Source of the DNA: Spirosoma terrae | GTDB taxonomy: Bacteria > Bacteroidota > Bacteroidia > Cytophagales > Spirosomataceae | DNA length: 64,000 nucleotides | Assembly: GCF_010435915.1 (NCBI RefSeq) | Contig: NZ_JAAFZH010000005.1 | Span: forward strand, 62,001-126,000 | Reading direction: 5' to 3' | Shown: one piece after another, positions 27,567 through 36,830 of the stretch | Position numbering within the stretch: position 1 is the stretch's first letter | Layout of the letters: the number at the start of each line of letters is the position of its first letter | Position numbers and translations under genes: made by a program | The notes under the pieces: model-generated | Database searches by the model: none | What the model was told of the DNA's origin: nothing | What the model saw: the letters and a program-made list of their open reading frames with translations, nothing else

Positions 27567-28340
27567 ATGATGACTGGTCCACTTCGTTGTGCAATAATAG
27601 AAGATGAGCCGCTGGCTCAGGAATTACTCGAAAAATATATCCGGCGTGTTCCGTCGCTCGAACTAATTGCTACGTTCGATGACGCCATTGATGCGTTTGA
27701 ACAGTTGCCTGCCATTCAGCCGGATGTTATCTTTTTAGACATCAATATGCCCGAGATGACCGGGCTGGAGTTTTTACAGGCTTACCCGACACCACATCCG
27801 CTGGTGGTAATGACCACGGCAAATCCCCATCATGCTCTGGATGGATTTGATCTGGGAGTCGTTGATTATCTTCTGAAACCAATTGCGTTCGATCGTTTTC
27901 TGAAAGCGGTTGGTCGTCTGAAAGAGCGCTTTCAGGGAACAGGTTCAGCCAAACGTAGCACTAGTATAAATGCAGACGAAACGTTTCAGTCAGCCGTTTC
28001 CGAGAATACACGATCCGCTACGTTTATCTATCTCAAAACCGACAAAAAACTGGAGCAGATTCAGTACGACGACATTGTTTTTGCGGAAGCGTTAGGTGAT
28101 TACATCAAGGTCTTTTTGCCGAATCGATTTGTGGTAACCCACTTAACCATGACGAAGCTGAACGATGCATTACCGAAAGACCGCTTTTTACGCATCAATC
28201 GGTCCTACATCATTCAACTGCGGCACGTAAAAACACTGGACGGAAATTCAGTTATTCTCTCAACGGGCGATAATCTGGTTATTGGACCCAATTACCGCGA
28301 TGTGGTGAAAGAGCGAATTCGGCAGGAGCAGATCGGCTAG
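27567..28340 (+). CDS. LytTR family response regulator
   Basis: 257 aa. The receiver domain (about 8-125) has the acidic pair IIEDEP, the phosphorylatable Asp in VIFLDINMPEMTG (about D58), T in MTTAN and K in LLKPIAFDRFL. The LytTR DNA-binding domain (about 155-255) contains IQYDDIVFAEALGDYIKVF and FLRINRSYIIQLRHVKTLDGNSVIL. It binds direct repeats about one or two helical turns apart. Its partner is probably the LytS-type kinase at 30927, with a TonB-type receptor gene between them on the other strand. Confidence 0.92.
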   Translation: MMTGPLRCAIIEDEPLAQELLEKYIRRVPSLELIATFDDAIDAFEQLPAIQPDVIFLDINMPEMTGLEFLQAYPTPHPLVVMTTANPHHALDGFDLGVVDYLLKPIAFDRFLKAVGRLKERFQGTGSAKRSTSINADETFQSAVSENTRSATFIYLKTDKKLEQIQYDDIVFAEALGDYIKVFLPNRFVVTHLTMTKLNDALPKDRFLRINRSYIIQLRHVKTLDGNSVILSTGDNLVIGPNYRDVVKERIRQEQIG

Positions 28341-28346
28341 AATACG

Positions 28347-30746
28347 CTACTGATTCATACGCCCTTTTTCATCGTCGTTCCCAAGATTGGTTGTTCGGGC
28401 GGCCTTCACCGTCTTTTTCCCAAACGTATAGCTGAAGGACACTTTTACGCGCTGACTGTCGTAAACGCTTTTCATCGTGAAATCGACCAAACCGTAGTTG
28501 GATACCAACCGACTATACATGGTACGGAAAACGTCGCTCACGTCAATCCGAAGATTAGCCTGACGAGCCAAGAGCGACTTGTTGACGCTCATTGATACGC
28601 CACCAAAACCTTTCTGCATAAACAGGCCAGCGCGGGCGGGCGACATATACATAAGCGTGAGTTCATACGTCCAGGCGTTTGGCAACGTGAATAGGTTGGT
28701 CGAGTTTACGTTGACCCACGCACCTGACGAACGATAGGTGCTGAGCTCGTTGACTGGTGAGTTGGTGTAGTTACCCATGCCCATTACCGTCGTGTTTGTC
28801 TGCCACCATTTGGTCAGATTCCTGGCGTACGTAGCGCCCAGGTAAATGTCGTTGCCACTGCGTAGGTTGGCATCAATCTGAGTGTATTGCAACGTTTGGT
28901 CGTTGGCCTGTAGAACGGTAGTTATCTGATCCCGTACGTACGAATAGTTGGCAAATAGGATCAGGTTTCCTGCTGAGTAGAAGGCGTCTAGCGTGTGCGA
29001 GAAGGAAGGCCGAATCATAGGATTTCCCTGAATCAGCGTGTAGGGATCGATCAGGTACCGGTAAGGAACCAGACTGTTCAGGCTAGGCCGATTGACTTTG
29101 CGACTTAAGGTCAAGCCCCACGATTGACCATTCGGTAGGGTACGACTTAGTCCAAAGCTGGGAAATAACCCGTGATAAACTCGCGACAGAGCTGACTGGG
29201 TTAGGTTTTGTTCGGTACGCTCTGCCCGTAGCCCGGCCTGGATCGACCATCCTTTACTGAGTTGTCGGCTAAAATTGGTGTAAGCGGCATAGGTGTTTTC
29301 CTGATATACACCGATGTTGCTAAAGGCGGGGTCGGTGACGTACTGGTTAGCTACGAAATTTTGTTGTTGCAGATGATTGTCGTTACGGATAAATACATAC
29401 TTTGCCCCAACATCCATCCGCCATTTGCCACCTGGCAGTGGGGTTCCAAAATCAATCTGACCGATAACGTTACGTTGCTTGTTCGGATTCAGGATACGTA
29501 GCAGAGTCGCTGGACCGGCCGCAGCGTCAGTCGTTACGTCCTTTTGATACTGAATTAACTGGGTGGCATCTTTATCTACGAACGATTCGGTTATAAAAAC
29601 GGTCAGTTCTTTTTGGCCGCCTGGCGTAGTCGCGTTGCCAAACAGTCCTTTATAGTTTACGTTCAGGTCGTAACTACCAGTGTTTTCATGTCCATCGTTT
29701 AAGGTGCGTATCGTTGAGTCGACGCGCTGTGACGCACCTGACCGGGTGATGGTTCTGGTGTCTTTAGCGTCCTGACCCATTTTTCCGTTCAGGCGAAGGC
29801 CAAGCGTGTGCCGGTTATTGAAAGCATAGTCGAGGCCAAGATTGACCGCTGCGGATTGATACGTATTCCGGGTAGACATGTCGTTTTGCTGGAAAGCATC
29901 CGGGAACGAGCGATTCAGCAACTGCGTCGAGTAAGCGGTAGAAGGCAGTGCCGCATTCAGACTGCCGAAAACAGTCCACTTTCCCTGCCGATAAGTAAGC
30001 GATCCATTGACCGATGAGCGTCCATACTGCCCCTGCGAATACGTAGCAGTAGCCCGGCCGTTGATCCCTTGTTCGCGACTTTTTTGGGTGACGATATTAA
30101 TAACGGCTTCTACCGTAGCGTCGTAGCGAGCCGATGGGTTCGTAATCACCTCCAGCCGAACAATATCTTCCGCCGAAAAAGTCTGTAGGAAACTGCTTAG
30201 GCTGGCCTGACCCATTTGTCGACCATCAACCAGAATTAGTACATTTGATTTGTTGCCGACGCTTACATTGCCATTATCATAGCGTACGCGCGGAGCATAA
30301 CGTAGTAGATCTTCGACTTTATTACCACGGGTGATTACGCTACCTTCTACATTCATGACGATCCGGTCAGCCAGCTGACTAAGAAGTGATGCCTGAGCCT
30401 TCACCGTAACTGTCTCTAAATTTCGGGCAACAGACTCCAGGGTTAAGGTGCCCAAATCGGTTACGGAGTTGTTTTTTATTGTGACAATGGGAGAGTAGAG
30501 GTCGCTATAACCAACCGAACTAATACGAGCGCGATACGTACCCGGAGCGATATTCGTGACCATGAAATGGCCTGATTCATCGGTTAACCCGCCTTTCACG
30601 ATGGACGAATCGTTCGCCTGAACTATAACAACAGTGGCATAGGCAGCTGGTTGGTTGGCTTTTTCGATGACTGTACCGCTGAGTTTATATTGAGCAAGAG
30701 CGGAGAATGTAAGCATTGACAACAGGAAGGAGAGGAGCGTTTTCAT
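28347..30746 (-). CDS. TonB-dependent receptor-like outer-membrane protein
   Basis: 799 aa from ATG 30746, which begins a good signal peptide (MKTLLSFLLSMLTFSALAQ); the frame stays open 33 bp upstream. A carboxypeptidase-regulatory-like domain (about 20-100, YKLSGTVIEKANQPAAYATVVI) is followed by a plug-like domain (LVDGRQMGQASLSSFLQTFSAEDIVRLEVITNPSARYDA) and an outer-membrane beta-barrel of the OmpA-like/CarboxypepD_reg family. It lies between a LytTR regulator and a LytS kinase, with putative LytTR boxes in its upstream region, so it may be their target. Ligand unknown. Confidence 0.82.
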   Translation of the reverse strand: MKTLLSFLLSMLTFSALAQYKLSGTVIEKANQPAAYATVVIVQANDSSIVKGGLTDESGHFMVTNIAPGTYRARISSVGYSDLYSPIVTIKNNSVTDLGTLTLESVARNLETVTVKAQASLLSQLADRIVMNVEGSVITRGNKVEDLLRYAPRVRYDNGNVSVGNKSNVLILVDGRQMGQASLSSFLQTFSAEDIVRLEVITNPSARYDATVEAVINIVTQKSREQGINGRATATYSQGQYGRSSVNGSLTYRQGKWTVFGSLNAALPSTAYSTQLLNRSFPDAFQQNDMSTRNTYQSAAVNLGLDYAFNNRHTLGLRLNGKMGQDAKDTRTITRSGASQRVDSTIRTLNDGHENTGSYDLNVNYKGLFGNATTPGGQKELTVFITESFVDKDATQLIQYQKDVTTDAAAGPATLLRILNPNKQRNVIGQIDFGTPLPGGKWRMDVGAKYVFIRNDNHLQQQNFVANQYVTDPAFSNIGVYQENTYAAYTNFSRQLSKGWSIQAGLRAERTEQNLTQSALSRVYHGLFPSFGLSRTLPNGQSWGLTLSRKVNRPSLNSLVPYRYLIDPYTLIQGNPMIRPSFSHTLDAFYSAGNLILFANYSYVRDQITTVLQANDQTLQYTQIDANLRSGNDIYLGATYARNLTKWWQTNTTVMGMGNYTNSPVNELSTYRSSGAWVNVNSTNLFTLPNAWTYELTLMYMSPARAGLFMQKGFGGVSMSVNKSLLARQANLRIDVSDVFRTMYSRLVSNYGLVDFTMKSVYDSQRVKVSFSYTFGKKTVKAARTTNLGNDDEKGRMNQ

Positions 30747-30855
30747 TCGGGAAATACGTTTGCGTGATTGATGAGGCAAACGTAGTCTCGCATTTCAGGC
30801 TGCCCCAGTTAATTCGGTGAAGCCGTTTATCTTTTCGACAAAACCGCAAAAAGAG

Positions 30856-30889
30856 TTTCATCGAAAAAAAGAGCACTTTCAACGAAAAA
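30856..30889. promoter_or_regulatory. Two 13-bp direct boxes, 21-bp period (candidate LytTR operator)
   Basis: TTTCATCGAAAAA at 30856-30868 and TTTCAACGAAAAA at 30877-30889 differ in one base and start 21 bp apart. A looser related box TTTTCGACAAAAC lies at 30832. LytTR regulators typically bind direct repeats with 21-22 bp centre spacing. The site is in the divergent gap between the TonB-type receptor gene and the LytS-type kinase. Confidence 0.55.
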
Positions 30890-30926
30890 CGTACCGATGA
30901 TTGTGGCTGAAGACGATTTTTGATCT

Positions 30927-32069
30927 ATGAATTATGTACGGACTATACAATGGCCCCGTCGCCAGCAAACAACCCAGTTGGTAATACGACTCCTGGCATT
31001 ACCCATCCTCTTTATTTTGGTCCTCAATGATGGATTTATGATTGGCTTGAGCAATCGATATAGCGATGCTGGGGAGCGAGTTGTCTATCTGCAATTGTTT
31101 ATACAACTGGCTATTTACTACGGTTGGGGCTATTGGCTTTTTCCGCGTTTTCTATATCGCTTTCGGCCTGTGCTTCTGCTCACTATTGTCCTGATAACGT
31201 ATACGTTGGTCTATGTTGCCAACTACGCAGGTTTTGTCTGGCTGGAGGGCATCTCTAGCTTGTCGGACAGTAAACCACAAATAATGTCGGGCAGCTTTTA
31301 CTGGAAATCGACGCTGGATACGTGGAATATGATGCTGGCGAATGGCCCTATTGGCCTTTTTAACCAGTTCCTGTTATTCGCCTGGAACTTTACGTTATCA
31401 TTCGCCTATCCGGCCGTCTTGCTGGCTTTCAAAGCACTTTATGATAATATGGCGTCGCAGGTTAGTAATGCTCGCTTACAACAGCAGAATACAGAGTTGG
31501 AGCTTAATTATCTCAAAAGCCAGATTAATCCTCATTTTCTGTTCAACGTATTGAATAGTGTTTATTCCCTGACCGAAGAGAAGTGTCCGCGAGCAGCTCA
31601 ACTAGTGCATCAGTTATCCAGCCTGATGCAGTACACACTCTACGAAACGGGCGAGTCGAAGGTGACTTTAGAGAAGGAACTTCAGTTTATTCGGGATTAT
31701 GTTTCTTTGGAGAAAACCAGAGTGGGTAAACGCGTCGATATTCAGATGGAGCTTCCTGATTTGGCGGGCGAAGACGTTCTGATCGCTCCATTTGTATTGA
31801 TTCCTTTTGTTGAAAATGCCTTCAAACACGGGGTCCAAAGCTCCGCGCGCAAATCGTGGGTGAAACTAAGCGTAGTGGTTGAGAAAACTACCGTACAATT
31901 GTCGGTACGTAACAGCAAACCGGCTAAATCCGAATCCACGGTAGGTGGGCTGGGGTTAGCCAACGCGCGCAAACGGCTGGACACATTGTATCCCGGCCAT
32001 GTTTTGCATGTGACGGAAGATAAAAATGAGTACTACGTAGTATTGACACTAAACGTAGCAAGCCGATGA
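30927..32069 (+). CDS. LytS/YehU-type sensor histidine kinase
   Basis: 380 aa. About four hydrophobic segments in the first 175 residues form the sensor/membrane part. The His_kinase domain starts at about 195 with LNYLKSQINPHFLFNVLNSVYS, where the His in NPHFLF is the phosphorylation site. An HATPase region follows (FVLIPFVENAFKHGV for the N-box and GGLGLANARKRLDTLY for the G-box). It is the likely partner of the LytTR regulator at 27567. Its gene is divergent from the TonB-type receptor, with candidate LytTR boxes in the shared upstream region. Confidence 0.9.
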   Translation: MNYVRTIQWPRRQQTTQLVIRLLALPILFILVLNDGFMIGLSNRYSDAGERVVYLQLFIQLAIYYGWGYWLFPRFLYRFRPVLLLTIVLITYTLVYVANYAGFVWLEGISSLSDSKPQIMSGSFYWKSTLDTWNMMLANGPIGLFNQFLLFAWNFTLSFAYPAVLLAFKALYDNMASQVSNARLQQQNTELELNYLKSQINPHFLFNVLNSVYSLTEEKCPRAAQLVHQLSSLMQYTLYETGESKVTLEKELQFIRDYVSLEKTRVGKRVDIQMELPDLAGEDVLIAPFVLIPFVENAFKHGVQSSARKSWVKLSVVVEKTTVQLSVRNSKPAKSESTVGGLGLANARKRLDTLYPGHVLHVTEDKNEYYVVLTLNVASR

Positions 32070-32142
32070 GGTACGTAGTGAACAACTGAAAAATTCTGAA
32101 CAACCGATGCATTCTGCTTCTTATTAAAAGAAAGCCAATACT

Positions 32143-33018
32143 ATGAATGTTATCTTAGGTGCATCTGGTCAGGTTGGTTCCGCAATAATTGATCAATTGA
32201 TTAACGAAAAGGAACCGGTAGTCGCTGTTGTCCGGAATCCGGAAAAAGCGAAGGAGCTTGAGAGGAAAGGCATACAGGTACGTATTGCGGACGTTTTTGA
32301 TGGATCGGCCCTACAGGGCGCTATCAAAGAGGGAAACACATTGTTTGTGCTTACGCCTGAAACCACAAGTTCTACCGATGTTATCGGCGAAACAAAAACG
32401 CTGTTAACTAACTATAGAAATGCCATCAACGGTTCGTCGATAAAAAAGGTGGTTGGTTTGTCGTCAATGGGGGCTCAGCATCCTATTGGGAATTTAAAGA
32501 TGTCCTATTTGCTGGAAAGAGCCTTTGAGGGGCTTGACGTTCAGACAGTTTTAGTGCGGCCTGCTTACTATTTCAGTAACTGGCTGCTCTATCTGGATAC
32601 GATAATGGCCGAAGGACTTTTACCAACATTTTACCCGACCGATCTAAAAATGCCGATGATTTCGCCACTCGATGTGGCCGATTTTTTGACGAATGTGATC
32701 GTGCAGGATGTGGAAGGCAACCCAATTTATGAGCTGGAAGGGCCGGGCTGGTGTAATCCCAACGATGTGGCTACTACGTTTGGTAATATACTCGGACGAT
32801 CCGTAGAAGCCAGTCAAATGCCTAGAGAACGCTGGGGAGATCAATTGCAGCAGGCCGGCTTTACGCAGGATTCAGCCAAAAACTTCATCGAGATGACCCA
32901 GGCCGTCAATGACGGAAAAGCAAAACCCGAAGGAAATGGGGCTATACTAGTTAAAACGCAGACAACCTTCAAAGAATACGTAGCAGATGCCATTAGTCGT
33001 AGTCGTTCCGCTGCCTAG
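32143..33018 (+). CDS. NmrA-like NAD(P)-binding protein
   Basis: 291 aa atypical SDR. The N-terminus VILGASGQVGSAIIDQL is the GxxGxxG NAD(P)H loop. GLSSMGAQHPIG and VLVRPAYYFSNWLLYLDTI fit the NmrA/NAD(P)H-azoreductase-like branch (QOR2/YtfG-like), whose members bind cofactor as redox sensors or reduce quinones. No partner gene; a terminator lies right downstream. Reaction not assignable from sequence. Confidence 0.82.
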   Translation: MNVILGASGQVGSAIIDQLINEKEPVVAVVRNPEKAKELERKGIQVRIADVFDGSALQGAIKEGNTLFVLTPETTSSTDVIGETKTLLTNYRNAINGSSIKKVVGLSSMGAQHPIGNLKMSYLLERAFEGLDVQTVLVRPAYYFSNWLLYLDTIMAEGLLPTFYPTDLKMPMISPLDVADFLTNVIVQDVEGNPIYELEGPGWCNPNDVATTFGNILGRSVEASQMPRERWGDQLQQAGFTQDSAKNFIEMTQAVNDGKAKPEGNGAILVKTQTTFKEYVADAISRSRSAA

Positions 33019-33030
33019 CTAATACGTAAT

Positions 33031-33060
33031 AAATGCCCAGGACCGTACCTGGGCATTTTT
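33031..33060. terminator. Terminator between nmrA-like and DUF1080 genes
   Basis: 11-bp perfect arms 33031-33041 (AAATGCCCAGG) and 33048-33058 with a 6-nt loop, followed by T residues. Can serve both convergent genes. Confidence 0.88.
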
Positions 33061-33061
33061 A

Positions 33062-33748
33062 CTATAACTCTTTAATTTTCATTCCTCTAAAATAAATAGG
33101 TGCCCCTGCATGTTTACCCTGAAGGCCAATGTAGCCACGTAGCGGCAGATCGGCAGCCGGTTTGTTGAGCCAGGCTGGAACCTCGGACCCATCGGGATTC
33201 TTTTTGGCCGATGTGAACTTGGATAGATCAATCGTATTGACGAGTTGATTGTTCAATACGATGTAAATCATTTTACCCTGACACGTAATGGTGTACCGAT
33301 TCCACTCGTCTGGCTTTTTGACCAGACTTTTGGTCGGAGCCTGATGCCCAAAAAAGGCACCGCACTGCCAGTTGGTAGGTGCTTCAGCCCATTTTTTAGC
33401 ATGATCGTCCGCAATCTGAATCTCGACAGAATTAGGAATCCAGTTGGCTGTATCGCTGCAATGAACCACTACTCCGCTGTTCGTCCCATCGGCGGTCTTA
33501 AAGAACAGGTCAAGCACGAAATCGTCATACTGCTTATTGGTCCAGATCGCTTTGTCTTCGGTTGCCGTCAATTCGCCTTCTGAAAAACTCCATACGCCTT
33601 TCGGGTAGCTGGCATCCGATAAGTCTCGTTCAAAAAGTGGTTTCCAGCCAGCGGTGTTCGTATTTGGGTGACCAGTAGGGGGCGTTTGTGCCAGTAATTG
33701 ACCCGTTACGCTTACCGACAAAGCAATCAGCAATAAAAACGTTTTCAT
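33062..33748 (-). CDS. DUF1080 (3-keto-disaccharide hydrolase-like) exported protein
   Basis: 228 aa. Signal peptide MKTFLLLIALSVSVTGQLLAQ. The rest is a concanavalin-like jelly roll with WKPLFERDLSDASYPKGVWSFSEGELTA, QYDDFVLDLFFKT and PLRGYIGLQGKHAGAPIYFRGMKIKEL, typical of DUF1080 domains. Some members hydrolyse 3-keto-glycosides made by periplasmic Gfo/Idh oxidoreductases; a functional link to the Gfo/Idh gene at 15.8 kb is possible but unproven. Monocistronic. Confidence 0.88.
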   Translation of the reverse strand: MKTFLLLIALSVSVTGQLLAQTPPTGHPNTNTAGWKPLFERDLSDASYPKGVWSFSEGELTATEDKAIWTNKQYDDFVLDLFFKTADGTNSGVVVHCSDTANWIPNSVEIQIADDHAKKWAEAPTNWQCGAFFGHQAPTKSLVKKPDEWNRYTITCQGKMIYIVLNNQLVNTIDLSKFTSAKKNPDGSEVPAWLNKPAADLPLRGYIGLQGKHAGAPIYFRGMKIKEL

Positions 33749-33799
33749 AGTTAGATCCTGTTGTGACGGTCTACTGCAAAGAAAATCGTTTACAAGCAG

Positions 33800-33849
33800 A
33801 GCCCCATCATACTAGCCAGATTTAATCTGCAAGATAGTAGGATGGGGCT
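33800..33849 (-). terminator. Terminator of mnmA
   Basis: 14-bp arms 33800-33813 (AGCCCCATCATACT) and 33836-33849 match at 13 of 14 positions, with a 22-nt loop. It lies directly past the leftward mnmA stop at 33874. Confidence 0.75.
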
Positions 33850-33873
33850 GAAATATAATGGATTGCCGACTGG

Positions 33874-35037
33874 CTACGCAGATACGTTAGCTATCTGATT
33901 CGTAGCAGCCAGCGGATTGGCCTGACGGAAGCTTTTCATGATCCAGCCACCGCCCACTACGTCGTCGCCTTCGTAAAATACGGCTGCCTGACCAGGCGCT
34001 ATAGCCGATACGCCCTGCTCGAACAAAACTTCGATTTTATCGCCTGTTTGCGAAATCGTAGCGGGTGTACCCGCGTCTTTGTAGCGCACTTTCGTGATTG
34101 TCTCCATCGGCGCTGGAATGTGGTCGTATTTCTGCAAGTTCAATTTGCTGACGATCATTCCGTCGCGTAGGAGATCGGTGTCGATACCGAGCACGACTTC
34201 GTTGGTTTCTTTCCTAATTTCGGTAACGAACATCGGTTGACCGAAGGCCATGCCCAGCCCTTTACGTTGGCCAATGGTATAGAAGGGATAGCCCTGATGT
34301 TTGCCCAGAATTTTACCGGTACCTTCCATGACAAAGTTACCGCCCGCTACTTCGGCTTCCAGACCAGGAATTCGACGTTTCAGGAAACCTCGGTAGTCGT
34401 TGTCAGGAACGAAACAGATTTCGTAAGACTCCGACTTGGTAACCAGTTCGATGAAACCTTTTTCTCTCGCCATATCCCGGATTTCCGACTTCCGCAGATG
34501 ACCCAGCGGCAGTTTGGTCCGGCTTAAACTTTCCTGCGATACACCCCAGAGCACATACGACTGATCTTTTAACGTATCGACACCTTTAGAAATGACGTAG
34601 CGCCCATCAGCTAGTCCACCGGCTTCCTGGCGGATGTGAGCGTAGTGGCCCGTTGCAATAAATTCGCAGTCAAGACGGTCGGCCCGACGTAGCAAAGCGT
34701 CCCATTTGATATGCGTATTACATAAAACGCAGGGGTTTGGGGTGCGGCCTTCCAGGTATTCGCCAGTAAAATGGTCAATGACGTAATCCCCAAATTCCTC
34801 CCGGATATCAAGGATATAATGGGGGAAACCCAGGTTGACAGCTATATTACGGGCATCGTTGATGCTATCTAAACTACAGCAGCCAGTTTCTTTTTTCGTG
34901 CCACCCGACGACGCATAATCCCATGTTTTCATGGTCATGCCAATAACTTCGTAGCCTTCTTCGTGCAGCATAACAGCTGCCAGTGAGGAATCAATGCCGC
35001 CACTCATAGCGACCAGAATACGTCCGTGTTTGCTCAT
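33874..35037 (-). CDS. mnmA: tRNA 2-thiouridine(34) synthase MnmA
   Basis: 387 aa. It adenylates and thiolates U34 of Lys, Glu and Gln tRNAs. The PP-loop is ILVAMSGGIDSSLAAVML (residues 6-23). The catalytic Cys lies in GRTPNPCVLCN and the second in ESYEICFV. The central ATGHYAHIR and C-terminal barrel with PFYTIGQRKGLGMAFG complete the fold. An acidic/basic extension at the C-terminus (AATNQIANVSA) is short. Housekeeping gene, not linked to the adjacent integrase. Confidence 0.95.
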   Translation of the reverse strand: MSKHGRILVAMSGGIDSSLAAVMLHEEGYEVIGMTMKTWDYASSGGTKKETGCCSLDSINDARNIAVNLGFPHYILDIREEFGDYVIDHFTGEYLEGRTPNPCVLCNTHIKWDALLRRADRLDCEFIATGHYAHIRQEAGGLADGRYVISKGVDTLKDQSYVLWGVSQESLSRTKLPLGHLRKSEIRDMAREKGFIELVTKSESYEICFVPDNDYRGFLKRRIPGLEAEVAGGNFVMEGTGKILGKHQGYPFYTIGQRKGLGMAFGQPMFVTEIRKETNEVVLGIDTDLLRDGMIVSKLNLQKYDHIPAPMETITKVRYKDAGTPATISQTGDKIEVLFEQGVSAIAPGQAAVFYEGDDVVGGGWIMKSFRQANPLAATNQIANVSA

Positions 35038-35165
35038 AGGAATCTGCCAGGATTCAAAGTCCTGCGATTATTGGTTTTATATGGTTTTATTTGATTTGAT
35101 ATGTGTTGATTTTCAGTGTATTATGTTTTTGGTTGAAACTTGTAAATACATAGAAAACCACAATT

Positions 35166-35203
35166 TGTTGTACCTATGTTGTACCAATAAAATGTTATCT
35201 TTG
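35166..35203 (+). promoter_or_regulatory. Direct repeat and -7 element upstream of the integrase
   Basis: TGTTGTACC occurs at 35166-35174 and 35177-35185, an 11-bp period (one helical turn). It precedes a TAnnTTTG-type -7 element TATCTTTG at 35196-35203. The repeat overlaps the expected -33 region, so it looks like a regulator site on the integrase promoter. Confidence 0.5.
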
Positions 35204-35278
35204 ATCTAGTTGATCCAAGGTACGGATACGGTTCAACAATTTTGAGCATAAATCCATTCATATAAATGCATAAATTTT

Positions 35279-36493
35279 ATGGCTCACTCCCTCAAAGTCG
35301 TTCTAAGGAAAAAGGCGAATGCTAATGGTACCTATCCTTTGGCGATCCGCATTACAGTTGACCGCAAGTCTTCCTACATTCATTTGGGTAAAAATCTACG
35401 TGAAACAGAGTGGGACTCTTTAGAGCAAAAAGTAAAGAAAAATCATCCCAACTCTAGCCGCTTAAATAGCTTTATTCGCCAAAAGTTGACAGAGATTGAT
35501 GGCAAGTTTATCGATTTAGCAACTCAGAATAAAGTCATATCATCAAACGCTGTTCGTAAGCAGGTAAAGACAAAACAGGCTAATTCTTTTTTTTTGTTTG
35601 CAGATGCCAGTATGGATACTATGCGCAGACAAGGAAAGTATAACCGTGTGAATGCAGAGCAACCCCGCATCAATATTTTTCGTGAGTTTCTGGATGGTAA
35701 GGATATTATGTTTCCAGAGATCACAGTTTCGCTTCTCAACAAGTTCAGGGCTTACCTGAAAGGTGAGCGTCATGTAAGTGAACGCACAGTCATGAATTAC
35801 ATGATTTTGATCCGGACGCTTTTTAACCAGGCTATAACCGATGGGATGGTTGATCCGAAATATTATCCGTTTGGTAAGGGAAAGGTCAGAATCAAACTGC
35901 CCGAAGCCAATAAGATTGGCTTAAATGCCGATGAGGTTAAATTGCTTGAAACAGTTGATTTATCTGGCAAGCCCGCTTATTGGTCGCATGCTCGTAATGT
36001 CTGGCTGGTCGCTTTTTATTTTGCTGGGATGCGGGCTTCAGACGTTTTACGTTTGAAGCATTCTGATTTTCAAAACGACCGGCTGCATTATACTATGGGT
36101 AAGAATGCAAAAGCTGGCTCATTGAAAGTGCCAGAAAAAGTGCTCAAAATCATTGCCCAATATCCAAAGGATGGAAAGCATGATTTGATATTTCCTGAAC
36201 TACAGGTACTTGATCATTTCAATGATGCTTATGACGTGCAGCGAAAAATCGCATCTGCCATAAAAAGGCTGGACGTGCACATGCGGAAGATAGCCAAGTT
36301 AGCAGGTATCAACAAGGTTCTAACCATGCATATAGCACGCCATACGTTCGGTAATCTATCTGGAGATAAAATTCCTATTCAATTGTTGCAAAAACTCTAT
36401 AGACATACATCCATCACAACGACTATTGGCTATCAGGGAAACTTTGTCCACAAGGATGCAGATGAAGCGCTTGAGACAGTTATAGGAGGTTAG
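35279..36493 (+). CDS. Tyrosine site-specific integrase/recombinase
   Basis: 404 aa. Arm-type DNA-binding domain (about 1-75) and SAM-like core-binding domain (about 105-195) precede the catalytic domain. The full active site is visible: R252 (FAGMRASDVLRL), K278 (GKNAKAGSLK), H351 and R354 (HIARH), H376 (YRHTS) and the nucleophile Y385 (TIGYQG). It strand-exchanges DNA through a 3'-phosphotyrosine. This is the Bacteroidota phage/conjugative-transposon integrase type. Two small ORFs follow, then the WYL gene and CRISPR-cas operon. No attachment-site repeat is visible near it, so element borders are unknown. Confidence 0.93.
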   Translation: MAHSLKVVLRKKANANGTYPLAIRITVDRKSSYIHLGKNLRETEWDSLEQKVKKNHPNSSRLNSFIRQKLTEIDGKFIDLATQNKVISSNAVRKQVKTKQANSFFLFADASMDTMRRQGKYNRVNAEQPRINIFREFLDGKDIMFPEITVSLLNKFRAYLKGERHVSERTVMNYMILIRTLFNQAITDGMVDPKYYPFGKGKVRIKLPEANKIGLNADEVKLLETVDLSGKPAYWSHARNVWLVAFYFAGMRASDVLRLKHSDFQNDRLHYTMGKNAKAGSLKVPEKVLKIIAQYPKDGKHDLIFPELQVLDHFNDAYDVQRKIASAIKRLDVHMRKIAKLAGINKVLTMHIARHTFGNLSGDKIPIQLLQKLYRHTSITTTIGYQGNFVHKDADEALETVIGG

Positions 36494-36558
36494 AATATTG
36501 CACAGCATCCATTTAATTGCTTTTATAGGCATATTTGTTATTTTGGCTAAAAAATCCA

Positions 36559-36828
36559 ATGGAAGTTATCTGTCTGCACGATGAGGCTTTTTATGCTTTG
36601 ATTGATAAAGTCCTTGAACGGGTTCAGCAACAGCAAACGGTCAGGGAGGATAAATGGATTTCAGGTAGTGAAGCCATGAAGAAGTTACGCATTCAAAGCA
36701 AAACAACATTGCAGAAACTGCGCGACGAAGGCAGCATTCGGTTTTCGCAGCCAGAGAAGAAAATCATTCTATACGATAGCGATTCCATCAATGATTATTT
36801 AGCACGCCACTCCAAAGCGACCTTTTAG
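36559..36828 (+). CDS. Helix-turn-helix domain protein (excisionase-like)
   Basis: 89 aa from ATG 36559 (MEVICLHDEAFYALID); an upstream TTG at 36535 is less likely. A predicted helix (about 8-25) precedes a winged-helix region KWISGSEAMKKLRIQSKTTLQKLRDEGSIRFSQPEKKIILYDSDSINDYLARH, the MerR/excisionase-like fold seen in small DNA-binding proteins encoded next to Bacteroidota integrases. Placement directly after the integrase supports a mobility-linked role such as directionality control; this is inference. Confidence 0.75.
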   Translation: MEVICLHDEAFYALIDKVLERVQQQQTVREDKWISGSEAMKKLRIQSKTTLQKLRDEGSIRFSQPEKKIILYDSDSINDYLARHSKATF

Positions 36829-36830
36829 CC

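Noticed and set aside
35038-35278. Attachment site or tRNA target for the integrase
   Set aside because: No tRNA and no direct repeat with a partner elsewhere in the window could be seen.
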